Shown piece by piece: positions 11,402-23,454 of a stretch of 64,000 bases of DNA. This DNA is from Kuschelorhynchus macadamiae (lineage: Eukaryota; Arthropoda; Insecta; Coleoptera; Curculionidae). The notes beneath the pieces were generated by a model, which was given only the letters and a program-made list of their open reading frames with translations, did not search any database and was not told where the DNA came from. The position numbers and the translations under genes were made by a program. The stretch is taken from contig JAUTXW010000873.1 in NCBI GenBank assembly GCA_030620095.1, positions 179,501-243,500 on the forward strand, written 5' to 3'. The first letter of the stretch is position 1, and each line of letters begins with the position of its first letter.

Positions 11402-13179
11402 CAGTGGCGGCTCGTGAGTATATTGAAGGGTGAGGCTACGTGAGGTTAATTTTGTTTAAATGTGAATAAATTTCCACGTCACCCATGAGGTATTATTCTG
11501 CGACGCGTTGACCTTTTTTTTGGGTAATCAGTTTTGTTCCCTGTTGTAAAACTAGATTTAATCTGTGGGCGCAACAATGAGTAAACATAGCTAAAGGAGC
11601 AATAGATCTAACTTTTGTTTGAAGCCCATTTATTTCACCTGCCATAACACTAGCCCCATCGTAACACTGCGCGACCAATTTATTTTTAAAGTCATAAGGC
11701 TCTAAGCTGTTTTGTATTAAATGAAAAAGGCTCTCTGCTGTTCTTGCGTGTTATCGAACACTGTGATTTTACTGTTATATCAGTACTATCATCCGCAATT
11801 ACGCCAAAAAAAACAACAATCGGTGTCATTGATTTCTTTTTTTATATATTCTTGAATATAGTCATGTATGCAACCAATTAGTTCATTTTGTATAGTCTTA
11901 GATTGTTCCGTAAAAATATTACTAAATTTAGCACAATGTTCAGTAAGTTCGGCATTTCTTTTTATTAAGCATGCAAATATTTCCTTAAAATTGCCACGGT
12001 TAAAAGAATCTGTTGTTTCATTATGACCTCGAAATGCCAAGTCCTGTTTACCCAAAGTAATAGTAACATCAATTAAATAATTTAATAATAAACGGTTTTT
12101 TCGAACATTTTCATTATAAACAATTTTATTAAGACTTGCATTTTCTTGTAGTGCATCCGCAATAGTCGCCCTATTTTGCTCCAGTCTTGTAAGTGCTAGC
12201 GAATTTTTAATATGCTCTCTTGAACTTTCATGCGATTTTACTGCTCGTGAAAAAATTTTTAAATCCGAATATCCGCCCCCTGAACTCCAATTATTTTTGA
12301 CGCAACCTAATAAAATACAAGGCCAACAATATAAGCTTTCTTTATAAATACTTCCGCATAGCCACCTATAAGTTTCGTACCAAGATATTTAAAGAAAGTT
12401 CTTGAATATTTTTTACCTTGCCTCTTATGGTTAAATATTGCTAAAATTTTCGGCGTCGGACGGCTAACTAATATCTGTTTGTTTTCAGTTTCGCTTCTTC
12501 TTAAAAAATGCGTTTCAATTAATGAAGCAATAATGTCGTGAATAGGATTCATTTCAAAAGCAAATACAAAAAATGGAACGGTCCAACTTACCAAATCAAA
12601 ACAAAACAAAAACTTACTCACGCGTATTTATTCACCTTAAAAGACAGAACGCCCTCAATCAGCGATTATCGCAATCTATTTCCTATTTCTTTCTCAGCCG
12701 CACGCACCACGTAAAAAGAAGCCGTTGGAATATTTCGCTAGTCATGTGATTTAAATAACCAATAAAAGCATATCCAATCTACAGATTTATCGCCTCAAGA
12801 ATGCGATAGAAAACGCGTGCATCGGCAATCGCCATCCCGCTCTGTCGTAATCAGGTGACTCGCCGGCATCGGCACCGGCCGTTGATAAATAGGTCAGAAG
12901 TCGAAACTTTCCAAGCTAAAATTATTTCGCCTCATTCGAGAGCACTTTCTTTAAGAATGGGTTTGCACGGTCGGTTTTTTGATGTGGTCAGAATTTATTT
13001 TCTAAAATATTTATTATGGGATTATATTTTCTTTTTTTTTAATGTTATTATGTTGTAAAACTGTTAAAAAGTATATTTCTAATTGGTAATAGATAAAAAG
13101 TTATATAAAAAAATTCTCTTTTCCTTTATTTTGGGGGTGAGGCGCGGCCTCAGAGGCCTACCCTGACGAGCCGCCACTG
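11402..13179 (-). mobile_element. hAT DNA transposon copy 2, 1.78 kb, internally deleted, TSD intact
   Basis: Ends CAGTGGCGGCTCGTGAG and ...CTGACGAGCCGCCACTG form a TIR of about 16 bp with one mismatch or gap. An identical 8-bp TSD, TTAAGAAC, flanks both ends (11394-11401 and 13180-13187). The C-terminal part of the transposase is missing, so the copy is non-autonomous. It belongs to the same broad hAT group as copy 1 but has different termini. Confidence 0.92.
11493..12621 (-). pseudogene. hAT transposase remnant (DUF4371 type), C-terminus deleted
   Basis: Minus-strand remains in three blocks. 12307-12621 is the N-terminal region (RRSETENKQILVSRPTP, weak zinc-finger-like part). 11789-12055 holds KQDLAFRGHNETTDSFNRGN and the helical stretch before the first catalytic region. 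11493-11678 holds VAQCYDGASVMAGE and HCCAHRLNLVLQQG. The hAT dimerisation domain expected further 3' is absent; the sequence runs straight into the terminal region near 11470, an internal deletion. Stops and frameshifts separate all blocks. Confidence 0.8.
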
Positions 13180-13204
13180 TTAAGAACTATAAAATCATAC
13201 TATT

Positions 13205-13450
13205 AACAGGCATATTTTTTTCCTGATAGTATGGTGAACGTAACTTATATTGTCTGTGGCGTTCGTATTTACAATTCCCCATTTTTAATATGCTTGCTAT
13301 GGGACCACTCTAACAATTTTCCTGAATATTCCCTGAAATTTTCATCCAAATTGGTCAAATCAGGAGTAGTCGATGTACATACAAAAAAAAAATAGGATCG
13401 AATTGATAACCTCCTTTTTGGAAGTGGGGTAAAAATTACCTGCACAGAAT
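13205..13450 (+). repeat. Interspersed repeat, copy 1 of 3 (about 250 bp)
   Basis: Shares landmarks with copies at 15690-15860 (inverted) and 15965-16165 (direct): ATGGTGAACG, TGCTATGGGACCACTC, CTGAATATTCCCT and TTCATCCAAA in that order. No TIR, poly-A or coding capacity is seen; family unknown. Confidence 0.7.
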
Positions 13451-14397
13451 AATTCAAATAACAAAAACTAAAATGTAAGGTTGGATATTTTTGTTAAGGT
13501 GATAAAATGCTTTACCATTCAGTACACAGGGGGAAGAGCTAAATATTGAGGCCTGGAATAAGTCAAGAGGTCTGGGCAGGTGAACCACTGATTTATTAAA
13601 TACAATAAAATTCACTATTCTTATTTAAATTATTCAAAAACAATTTCTTTCAAACAAATAACTTGGTTGGTATGACATTATTCAGGGCCCAACTCGGATA
13701 TAGTAAGCAGAGCCTATAATTATGTTTTGCTTTTTCAATTTCTCCAAATGTAACAGACCCTAATTATTAATTAGACTAAAACAGATGTTTTAGTGATCCA
13801 TATTTCTTTAATTTTTTTTGCATTGCGTAATGAAGCTACATATAATTTAGTGAGTTTTTAACCTTACAATAAAAAAATACTGATATTTAACTTCCAATGA
13901 TCATTTTTGAGGCTTAATTTGCGTTGGTTTCGATTAAAATTCTACAAATCATATCACTTTTTTACAATATGAATAATTTAAGTCTGATTACAAATTTCGT
14001 AAGAAATTAATTACTGCTACCCCTCTTTTTGACTAAATATGATGGTGGTTTTTGAAGCTAGATTTAAGGTGTGAACGAACTATTTTTAACGAATTGAAGA
14101 AGTAATCAAAGTAACTGGCTTCTTAAAGCTAAAGAAGCAAACTTTCAAATTCTGAAAAGATTAACAAGATACATTGTCTTGTTTTTAAAATATAGACAAC
14201 TGTATTTTTGCTATAATAACTTTAATTAAGTTTATGTAGAGAGTTTGTATGAATTTTTTCTGAGTCCAGTCTGGAGTTAGCCTAACCCTGGATGTAATAA
14301 TAATAGCTATATTTTAAAAAATGATATACTTTAAATAATTTTGTGTATTTAATCACAAATATTTGTAAAAGTTATACATCTGTGTAAGTTTCTAATT
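13451..14397. other. Non-coding stretch, nothing recognised
   Basis: AT-rich with closed frames. No TIR, tRNA-like or coding signal seen. Confidence 0.5.
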
Positions 14398-14790
14398 ATT
14401 GTGAGGCATTTGACGCAATCCCTCAGGCTATGCTACTGGACATTGTGGATAGCTATATGATGTGGAGGATCCGTATTGAATGTTTTCAAAATGTATCTAA
14501 TTATGTTAAAGTAGGAGGAGCTTTGAGCCAGCCTAAAGAAATCAAAATTGGAGTACCGTAAGGTACAGTGCTGGGTCCTGTGCTTTTTGACAAGTATATC
14601 AACACTCTTTGTAATCTTGGCACAAGGGGGTAAAGTGAAAGTGGTTGCCTATGCTGATGACTCCATTTTGATTTTCCCCAGTAATACATGGGAAGAAGTG
14701 TAGGATTTATTAATTAAGGACATGAATGAGGTTAAATGGTTTTTGGATTATTTTAAACTGACTCTTAATGTAAAGACAACTAATTTATTT
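14398..14790 (+). pseudogene. LINE reverse transcriptase fragment
   Basis: Fragment of a non-LTR retrotransposon RT (copies element RNA into DNA at a nicked target). Readable blocks in order: F-D-A-I-P (fingers/palm motif A region), IGVP-stop-GTVLGPVLFDKYIN (motif B, with the Q codon mutated to TAA), and VAYADDSILIF (catalytic YADD), then WFLDYFKLTLN. A frameshift lies between blocks B and C. The 5' part (endonuclease) and the 3' tail are missing. Jockey/CR1-like by motif style. Confidence 0.8.
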
Positions 14791-15689
14791 AATTACATCA
14801 ATTAATCATCCAAATTTTAATTAAATTAGCATAGATTATTTGAGTGTACTATTCCGGCTAGGAAATAAAGCAATAAAAAGTTTAAAGAAATAAAAAGTTT
14901 TAAGAAGTAAAAGTCTATTCATAAATAAGTCAGACACATAGTAATGGCATAAATAAAACCTACTTCACAAAATGGTGAATGAGTCCTTATATAGCTTGTT
15001 TTCAGAATAAATCTAAACCTAAGATTATATTAAACATAAATTTTATTTAAAACACATTACAGTAAATATTATCTTCTTATGATGTAATCAGTTTTCTCAA
15101 CTCACAAAGGGGTTGTTTTCACTTGCCTCGCCCCTGACAATAACTGAATCGGTATAGTTGGTAAGAAGGCCAGATTTTAACGAATGACACAGTCCAAGAT
15201 GATATCATTTTCTTACTTTCTAGAGCTTCCATCTTGTTGGTGATCTTATTACATAATGGTCATCCTTGGGCATACTAAATATAAAGAAAATATCTAATTA
15301 GTTTCAAATCATTAAAACACTTACTGAAAAAAAAGAAATGAATGAAATAGGTATGGCACTACTTAGAAAAATAACCAGGTACTAGTGAACTTATGCTATT
15401 TGAATTTTAAAAAGAAAACGAAAAAAAAACTACATATTATATTTAAATAATGAGCCCATATAATTTCAAAAAAAATAATCAAACTAAATGCTTATTTGTG
15501 GAAGTATATTCTAGCTTTATCTTAGGCATGTTATAAATATATCAGAAGTTGTGCCATCTATGCATTTTTACATTCCGATAAAACTTTTTTTTTTACAATT
15601 CGACAAAAAATGGTGGATCTACAGGCATTTCCTTTATTTTGTTTAGCTGGCCGTGTCACAAATATTAATGCAATTTTTAACAGACTTTA
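14791..15689. other. Non-coding stretch, nothing recognised
   Basis: AT-rich filler downstream of the LINE fragment. No frames, TIRs or RNA genes seen. Confidence 0.5.
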
Positions 15690-16165
15690 AAAAAGGAGGT
15701 TATTAATTTCACCCTGTACATTTTTTTATGTATGTACAACGATTACTCTGCGATGGTTTCAACAATTTGGATGAACTTTTCAGGGAATATTCCGGATATT
15801 GCCCGAGTGGTCCCATGGCTAGCATATTGTAAAAAAGTATGACGTTCACCATTTTATTAGGAATTTACATAGATATTATATATTGTTATTTGTTAAATAT
15901 GACTTTTAAAACTCATATAAATAGAACTAAAAAGGATTAAATAAAAAAATGTATAAAAAATAAACTTAACATGCATACTTTTTTCCTGGCAATATGGTGA
16001 ACGCAGTATAGATTATCTTCCGCGCTCGTGTATACATCTAGAACATGTTAAATATGGCATCATTCCGATATATTTAATATGTTTGCTATGGGACCACTCC
16101 AGTAACATCCTGAATATTCCCTATTTCATCCAAACTGGTCATACGAGATCACATACCATTGCTCT
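15690..16165. repeat. Two copies of the 250-bp repeat family in inverted arrangement
   Basis: 15690-15860 reads on the minus strand and 15965-16165 on the plus strand, both sharing the GGGACCACTC / GAATATTCC / TCATCCAAA landmarks with 13205-13450. The two face each other around a spacer of about 100 bp, which could fold back on itself. Confidence 0.65.
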
Positions 16166-16544
16166 TTCCATTCATTTAACATCTTAATTAAGCTCAATAT
16201 TTTTACTTATATAAGCAAATTTAATTCAATATCTAAATCAGATTTGTCAATAAGACAGAATTCTTAGACAATAAAGCATTTAAGTTACATTAAAATTTCA
16301 ATTATATTTGTGCCATAAATAAATTCTTATTCATCTCTCATAGAAAACCTTGAAGAGTGTAAAGGAACATTTAAATGATTTTAATTATCATAACTCTTCC
16401 TTTTTGTTTGTGTATTTTTTCTGTTTTTGTAAGAAACAATGTTTGTTTTTTTTTCAAATAAATAAATATATATGAACAGAAAATAGTCATAACCTTTTTA
16501 GACTTAACCAATTACAAAATCAAAGTGCAACCTATCAAAATATA

Positions 16545-16874
<330 letters not shown>

Positions 16875-16875
16875 A

Positions 16876-17055
16876 TTGACATTGCTGAAAGGTCAAAGAC
16901 ATCTTAAAATAAAGCCTAATAGTTTTATTGCCCTATTCGTGATATTATCTATGTGTTTGGCAAAAGTAAAGTTGGAATTCAATAGCACTCCCAAGTCTTC
17001 AACAGTATCAACTCTTCAAGATTCTTTCGTTCAGTGTATAAATAATGTATTTTTT
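16876..17055 (-). pseudogene. LINE reverse transcriptase, C-terminal fragment
   Basis: On the minus strand the sequence reads VEDLGVLLNSNFTFAKHID followed by NITNRAIKLLGFILR, the conserved region after the RT catalytic core of Jockey/CR1-group LINEs. The catalytic motifs are absent and the frame is truncated by the adjoining (AT)n tract. Confidence 0.7.
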
Positions 17056-18699
17056 AAACAATGGAAACTTAATTTCTAGAAATAGGAATATCTCCAATAA
17101 TAAAAACACAGAGGTAGGAATGATTTGGTTATGACACTTCACGAAATTTCTTTATTTCATAAGGGTCCTCTAGTCGCATGTATAAAATTATATATATTAC
17201 CATTAAAAATAAAATGTATTCAAAGCATAAAAGTAAATTAAAAAATTCTTATTGAAAGAGAATTCTGTTCCCCAGATGATTATTTTAACTTTTATATACA
17301 GATTACGTCCTGCTTATGTGTAGAGCCTAGTATGAATGAACTGTTCATTTAAATCATTGAAGAAATAGAGAAATCAAAATGCCTTAGGGGTTCCGAGGGG
17401 TTTTCCAACAATGAAGACACAAGTGTTTAAAATTTTGTAAACATTAACAAAATAGGTTGCCTTTTTTGAAAATACAGACCCAAATAAATTTTATCCCAGG
17501 CCAAGACTAGGGTAAGCACGGCCCTGTATGAGAGTAATAGTTATCTTTTTAAAAATGAAAAGTATATGGATCTCTTCATGTGAAATAAATCTTTAAAGCA
17601 GTTTATTTTGCTACCTATTTAACAAATTTTTCTAAAAGTTGTCTTTAAATAGAAAATATTTTGGAAAGGAAAAACGCCTCATTATTATTAAAATATCTAA
17701 TTATTTTGACATATGAATTTCCTCAGCAGTTCTATATTTATTCTCAGATGAACCATGGAACCATTCCTCACTGCTTTGTCTGTCTACTCATAATTTTATA
17801 TGCAAAGCTGATTTTCATTTTTTATTGTTGCCTGAGATTCATACCCCGATTTGCCAAGATGGAGCCCACTGTGGTTGATACATCCATAAATGTACTTGGT
17901 TTTCCTAAAAATGCAAACACAACTATATATCATAATCATGTTATCAACCAAACACAAATATTTTTGTCGAGGTTTTTCTTTTAACTAACATTTAGTGTGC
18001 ACTATACATTAAAAAACGATATATTGAAGAAAATCCGAAGAGGAACATTTAAGAAAATAGATCTATACACAAAAAAGAATCTAGGTGGCTTACCAATATG
18101 AAATTTGTACATTAGAATATACTTTCTGATGTCCTTATATTGATAGTCCCTTTAAATTGCTGAATCTAACTTTCTAGTAATCTCGTTCTCGAAATTGCAT
18201 TTAAATGGCCGAAAAACTAAGAATTCAGGAAGTATCGGGAACACAGTAAAAGCTTGCATATTATTTCTGCACGTTTCACAACCAACAATTTACAGGCATT
18301 TTTCATGTTAGTAAAACTTATTTTATTGTATCCTAACACTGATACGGTCGCAGTAGAATTAATACGTAGCTATTTGCTATTTTTATAAACTAGGTAATTC
18401 TTTGAGAACGATTTAAAACTTATTATTTAGGAATATTAATAACATGTTACCAAACATAAATAAAAAACACAATTGACAATATTACTAATATTGTCGGAAA
18501 TATGTACTTCATTTGAACAATAATGCACTTTGGCAACAGTGACAGAAGTTTCTTACATCATTGGCGTGCATGTTTATGTATTTCGACGTTTAAGGCCAAC
18601 GACGAATTCCATGCATTCCAATGTGTCGGGATTTCGACTGTTAGCGCCAGTGACGGTTATGTGTAATGTAGGTTCGGGCAAGTGAAGTTTATGGCCAAA
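17056..18699. other. Non-coding stretch, nothing firm recognised
   Basis: Closed or low-complexity frames. 18618-18660 matches 4645-4690 in inverse orientation and may be the terminal region of a Tc1-like element. Otherwise nothing seen. Confidence 0.45.
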
Positions 18700-20290
18700 T
18701 ACATCGAACTAATCCTTTTACAGTCTCTAGGGATTTCCTGCATTCTCACGGCCAGTAGGAGGAATACCAATTAAGAATTAAAAAAACGAATGGCTGCAAA
18801 AAAAAGGTTGTTGACGGAAGAGCGAAAAGCTTACAGCCACAATTTTGGAACAATATCGTTTTCACCGATAAAAAGACTTTTCAATCCACCTATAATGACC
18901 AAATTCGTGTATACCGGCCAGGAAACAGCAGATTTGAAGAAAAATGTACGAGCAGCTTTCAAGACTCGACGATTTTCCGTTAATGTATGGGGTTGGATGA
19001 GTGTCCATGGATTAGGCGTATGTTATAGCATAGAAGGCGTTTGATGCAGAATATTATGAACATATTTTGGAACACATAATGTTTCCATCAGTCGCCCAAT
19101 TATGTCCAAATAACTCATTTATTTAATGATGATAATTGTCCTGTCCATGCTGCTAATAATATAAGACAGTGGTTTCAGAATAATAATAATAATAATAAAA
19201 ATAGATGTCGTCTTTTAATGTTTTTTTTACAAAACATTATACTAATGTATACGCTTAAACTAAAATAAGAAAAATACCAGAAAGCGAGGCGCAGTCTGAT
19301 ACTGCTACTCTACTGAACCTGGCTCGCTCATTAAGTGAAAAAATTCTTTATACTAGGGAAAAGAAATTGTAGTAAATGGAAAAACTAATTTAGAAAAAAG
19401 TGCTAGTAAATAAAGTTGGGTGTCTCTGCTGTACCTGCCCACAAGGAAAATACGAAATCCAAAAAAATTATGAACAGTTGAGAAACTTATACTTGAGCGT
19501 TAACAAGTCTATTAGATCGTCTGGCAATGAGTTGTATAATTTTATACCGTTATAAGTAAACGACGTTTGAAATACGACACTCTGATGATGAGGTAGTGTA
19601 ATTTTATTCCGAAATCTAACAAGAACTTATTTCTTAAAGATGATGGTAGAAATTTGTTATTAAGAATTTCCATTAAAAAACTACCTAAATGTAGAGATCT
19701 ACGGTTATCCATTTTTAACCAGTTAGTTAAAAGTATGAGAAATATGTGCAGTGAAAAAGTGCAGAGGTGACCACAGGAAGCCTAACATCATTAATATTAA
19801 AATTCAAACTTTGTTCTAAAAAGTCTCTTCTGTTTTTAGAACCAAATATCATCAAAATTATTTTAAAGATTATGTTTTGGATTGTGATCTAAAGATAATT
19901 CTCTCAATACATTTAAATCTTCATTTATTAAATTTGATGCATTTAGTAAGTCCAGATGATTAAAATGGTAGTAAATTTGCGTATCGTTTGCCTGGGCCTA
20001 AACTTTTCAATATTTTAAAGAGTTTAATATGTCCGAAGTATAAATGATAAATAAAAGAGGGCAAAAGATTGAACCCTGCGGAAGGCCTGATCCGATAGAG
20101 AACATTTGGGGATTGATAGGGGAAAAAATATATAGACGTAATTTCAGCCTCAAAATTCTGATGAACTGTAGGAAACAATCCATCAGTGCTGGAAAGAACT
20201 TGATCCCAATATTGTGGTAAATATAATTAACTCAATACCCAACAGACTGAATCAAGTAATCCAAAAAGAAGGCGCTATGATAAAATATTA
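18700..20290 (+). mobile_element. Tc1-like transposon remnant (left arm) carrying a LINE
   Basis: Plus-strand Tc1/mariner-type transposase in pieces: the region around 18790-19044 (NVRAAFKTRRFSVNVWGWMS, the strand-loop before the second catalytic Asp), then AEYYEHILEHIMFPS and D-D-N-C-P-V-H-A near 19050-19160 (second Asp), then the NPIENIWG-type third acidic motif near 20085-20120. Between the second and third blocks sits an inserted LINE fragment (19165-20085, minus strand). Several frameshifts. The same arrangement is repeated in inverse orientation at 28870-31075, where the third motif is better kept (SPDMNPIENIWG), while here a deletion precedes it. Confidence 0.75.
19165..20085 (-). pseudogene. 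5'-truncated LINE inserted in the Tc1-like element (left copy)
   Basis: Minus-strand 3' part of a Jockey/CR1-like LINE ending in an (AAT)n-type tail at about 19178-19200. The same insertion is better readable at 29185-30425. Target was inside the Tc1-like transposase gene, so the LINE is younger than the Tc1-like copy and older than the inverted duplication. Confidence 0.7.
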
Positions 20291-20564
20291 ATTTTGTATG
20301 TCTTGTTGATTGTTCTTGCTTATTTTACTATTTTTCTTATTCATGGTAAATTTTGTTCTTGTTTATATTCAAATATATCATATACAAACTTGAAATCCCC
20401 CTATGCATTTATTTCCTCACCACTAATCAGGGCCGTTCTTATGTGAGTGTACATTGTGCGTGCACAAAGGCGACCGATTCTTGGTACGGCCAAAATAGCA
20501 TAAAATTGTGATTCATGATATTTGTGAATTGAATATTTTTGTCGTTTGTTAAATTAACTATAAA

Positions 20565-22846
20565 CAGTGGCGGCGCCAAGAGCGAGCGCGGATGGGCGAG
20601 CGCCCAACCTAAATTGTTCTCGCCCAACGTTCGCCCAACCTGCATAATTAAGAACCAAATTATTTAAATCATATCATGATATTATAATAGTATTTGAACA
20701 GTGTGGATACTAATCCTATTAATTTAATATCAGAGACAAATTATTTAAACAGTGCAATGTGCACTTGTTTGTAATCTTTATTTTCGCGGGCCGCAGAATA
20801 ACGATGCTGTCACGCTAACCAAACCAATCAGATTACTAATAAATATGTGGTTGTTTGTTGTATAACGTATGTCAGTTGATGAGTTGTGACTTGACAACTT
20901 CCTCCATCTTTGACAATATTCTTCGTTCTCCCCACCTCGTGGAATTTTTAATAAAGTTTATATTTCAAAATAACGCTTAAAATGAACGCCAAACGTACTA
21001 TCAATGACTTTTTTAAATTAAAATCAAATAACGGGTAGAGCAGCAGCATTAACAGCCAATGAATGTGATAATGGTAATATTGCAATATTGAAGGCATATG
21101 GAGACGACACGGTTCTAGATGTACCTGCTTTAAGCGATGACGAAAATGAGGATGTTTTTGAATTTAAATCGGACACGTAAGTTGTTATATTTTCCAAACT
21201 TTCGAGCTTATACCTAATAAAATTATTATAAACATCAAACAAACAGGCATTTGAAAAGCTATTTTTTAAGTAACTTCACTATTTGCTTTCCGTATAGGAC
21301 TTTTTCTGAGATTTTATAATTGGCGATTTTTTAAATTGATAGTTAAGTATGTGTCTACAGTAATACGAGGTAATTAGTGAAAGTTTTATTTTAAATATAC
21401 GAGAAGCGATTGTATTTCTTGGGTTATTTGTTTTGATTGCGATAACGCATTCATAATAATTATTATATTATACATATTTATGTGCTATGGGTTATAAGTG
21501 GCTGGGGCGGTCACTTTAAACAATATTTATGAAAATGTATAAGTTAAATTACTGAACATAACCTATTAATAAAATATTACCTACTTAAAAGTTGAGGCTT
21601 CTTTAACTTTTTTTCTAATTATTCCTTATTCGCAGCAATGCCGATAAAAACCCTATCAATGACTTGGCCCAGGCCCTACATGAACCTCCAAGGCAACCAA
21701 TATCAGCTATATTAATTTTATTAAACCAGTATATAACAGAAAATAACGTTTACTTTCCAGAGGCAAACGGACTCTTAAACAATACTAATTTTACGTTTTT
21801 ATTTAATTTAGAAGTTTTTCTGAATTCTTGACATAAATAAAAAATGTTTCTGATTATTTGCAAAGCAAAGATAGTAAGATTTTAAAATGTTTAAACATTG
21901 GTAGAATCACTAAAAAATGTATTTGTATTATAAAGGCAAGATTGTGAATATGAAAAGTTATGGACTGTAACTCTGGGAAACGCCTCGGCTAAGAATATAA
22001 ATTTCGTTGATGTAAATGAGAAAAGATCAAAAAAATTACGTTCTAAATTTAATATTACTATAATCATTGAGAAAATTACGTCACGTGAAGAGGAATGTGT
22101 CACTAAGAAAAGTGAATTTCAAACTAAATTATATTATCCATCACTTCAGAACTTTATCGAAGATTTGACGAAAATGCTAGAGTTTTAAATGGTTTTGGAG
22201 ACTTAAATCCGTCGAGTAATTTATTTTTAAATTTTGGGCACTTAACTCCATTAGCCATCCATTATGGATGCGACACAGCATCCGTCGAAAATGAATTAAA
22301 ATTGCTACCAAGAACCACTGAAAGGTATAAAATAAATAATGATGTTAAAATAAAGACTATCAGATCTTGCAGTTCTTTTGTAGGAATTTAATTTACTTTT
22401 TCACGAAATAGATAAATTGTGCGTCATTGTGATAACCGTACGCTCTTCAAGTGCTAGCTGCGAGAGGTCATTTAGTGACTTGAAATGAATCAAAAATTAT
22501 TTAAGGACAACAATATCACAAGAAGGGCTCACTGATTTGGAAATTTTGTACGTTGACAAAATTATTGTAAAATTATTGGACTGGATTGGAGATTTTTAGC
22601 CGCCAAACATAATAATAGAAAAATAAGCCTATTTTAATGTATATTGTTCTATAACCATATATTGTGTTTTTTAATAAAATAAACTTTAATCATCCTTTTT
22701 CTATCAATTTTATGATATCTTACAAATCTAAATTGTACAAGAATTTATCTATATTAGCCAAAATAATGCGTGTTTTTTCTGCCCACCCTCCAAATTTTAC
22801 TGCCGGGTATCGCCCAACCGAAAATAAAAAGCTGGCGCCGCCACTG
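20565..22846 (+). mobile_element. hAT DNA transposon copy 3, 2.28 kb, TIR and TSD intact
   Basis: Starts CAGTGGCGGCGCCA and ends TGGCGCCGCCACTG, a perfect 14-bp TIR, flanked by the 8-bp TSD ACTATAAA (20557-20564 and 22847-22854). Carries a split, decayed transposase on the plus strand. A second, older or rearranged copy of its 5' half lies in inverse orientation at 22990-23275 plus 28023-28722, with the same octamer ACTATAAA outside its 5' end, which marks that copy as a duplicate of the same insertion. Confidence 0.93.
20982..22599 (+). pseudogene. hAT transposase with intron, decayed
   Basis: First exon begins at ATG 20982 (MNAKRTINDFFKLKSN, typical of hAT proteins resembling the 52-kDa repressor/ZMYM group) and runs to a GTAAGT near 21180, after a small deletion that shifts the frame compared with the duplicate at 28 kb. 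A further block starts after an AG near 21636 (DLAQALHEPPRQPIS). The middle (RNase-H core) is largely missing. Near 22150-22330 come RRFDENARVLNGF and the PLAIHYG block; near 22400-22590 the hAT dimerisation motif (SSASCERSFSDLK, then NYLRTTISQ) and a stop. Much shorter than an intact transposase, so inactive. Confidence 0.75.
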
Positions 22847-22989
22847 ACTATAAATTTTAAAAGTGGTTTGTTTTTTAGAAGTAAGTTTATTTATTATAAA
22901 AAGAGATATTTTCTTAATTTATTCCAGAAAAAAGTTTGGGTTGAGTGATAAGAAGAGATTTTTTGGAAATTGCCTTCTTTCAATTTCTT

Positions 22990-23275
22990 CAACATAATAA
23001 TATATAAGCGGTTGTATTTCTTGGCTTATTTGTTTTGATTGAGATAACGCATTCATATAAGTTACTTAAAAAATAGCCTCGAAATTAGCTTTTCAAATAC
23101 CTGTTTGTTTGATGTTTATAATAATTTTATTAGGTATAAGCTCGAAAGTTTGAAAAATATAACAACTTACCTGTCCGATTTAAATTCAAAAACATCCTCA
23201 TTTTCGTCATCGCTTAAACGGCTTAAAGCAGGTACATCTTGAACCGTGTCGTCTCCATGTGCCATTTTCACATTC
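22990..23275 (-). mobile_element. hAT copy 3-like fragment at fold-back junction
   Basis: 23065-23275 is the reverse complement of hAT copy 3 positions about 21090-21280 (end of exon 1 and start of intron), while 23000-23062 matches about 21405-21450 in direct orientation. The switch in orientation at about 23063 is the inner junction of the inverted duplication. Confidence 0.65.
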
Positions 23276-23350
23276 TAAGTCCTAACACTGGAACCTGTGG
23301 TGGAAGATAGATCAAAATACAAGAGTTCTAACCACACTACACCACAACTT

Positions 23351-23419
23351 GTTACGTTCTGGACGCGCGTTTCGCTAACCAAGTTAGCATCATCAGCAGA
23401 TGATATAAACTAAAGTAAC
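23351..23419 (-). ncRNA. Hammerhead-ribozyme-like motif at Penelope 3' end (left copy)
   Basis: Exact inverse counterpart of the motif at 27915-27983: CTGATGA at 23396-23390, GAAA at 23373-23370, predicted cleavage between 23362 and 23361 on the minus strand. Same stems and the same extra T after the core. Confidence 0.75.
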
Positions 23420-23454
23420 TTATCCTAACCGAGACTATTTATAGGTAAATGTGG

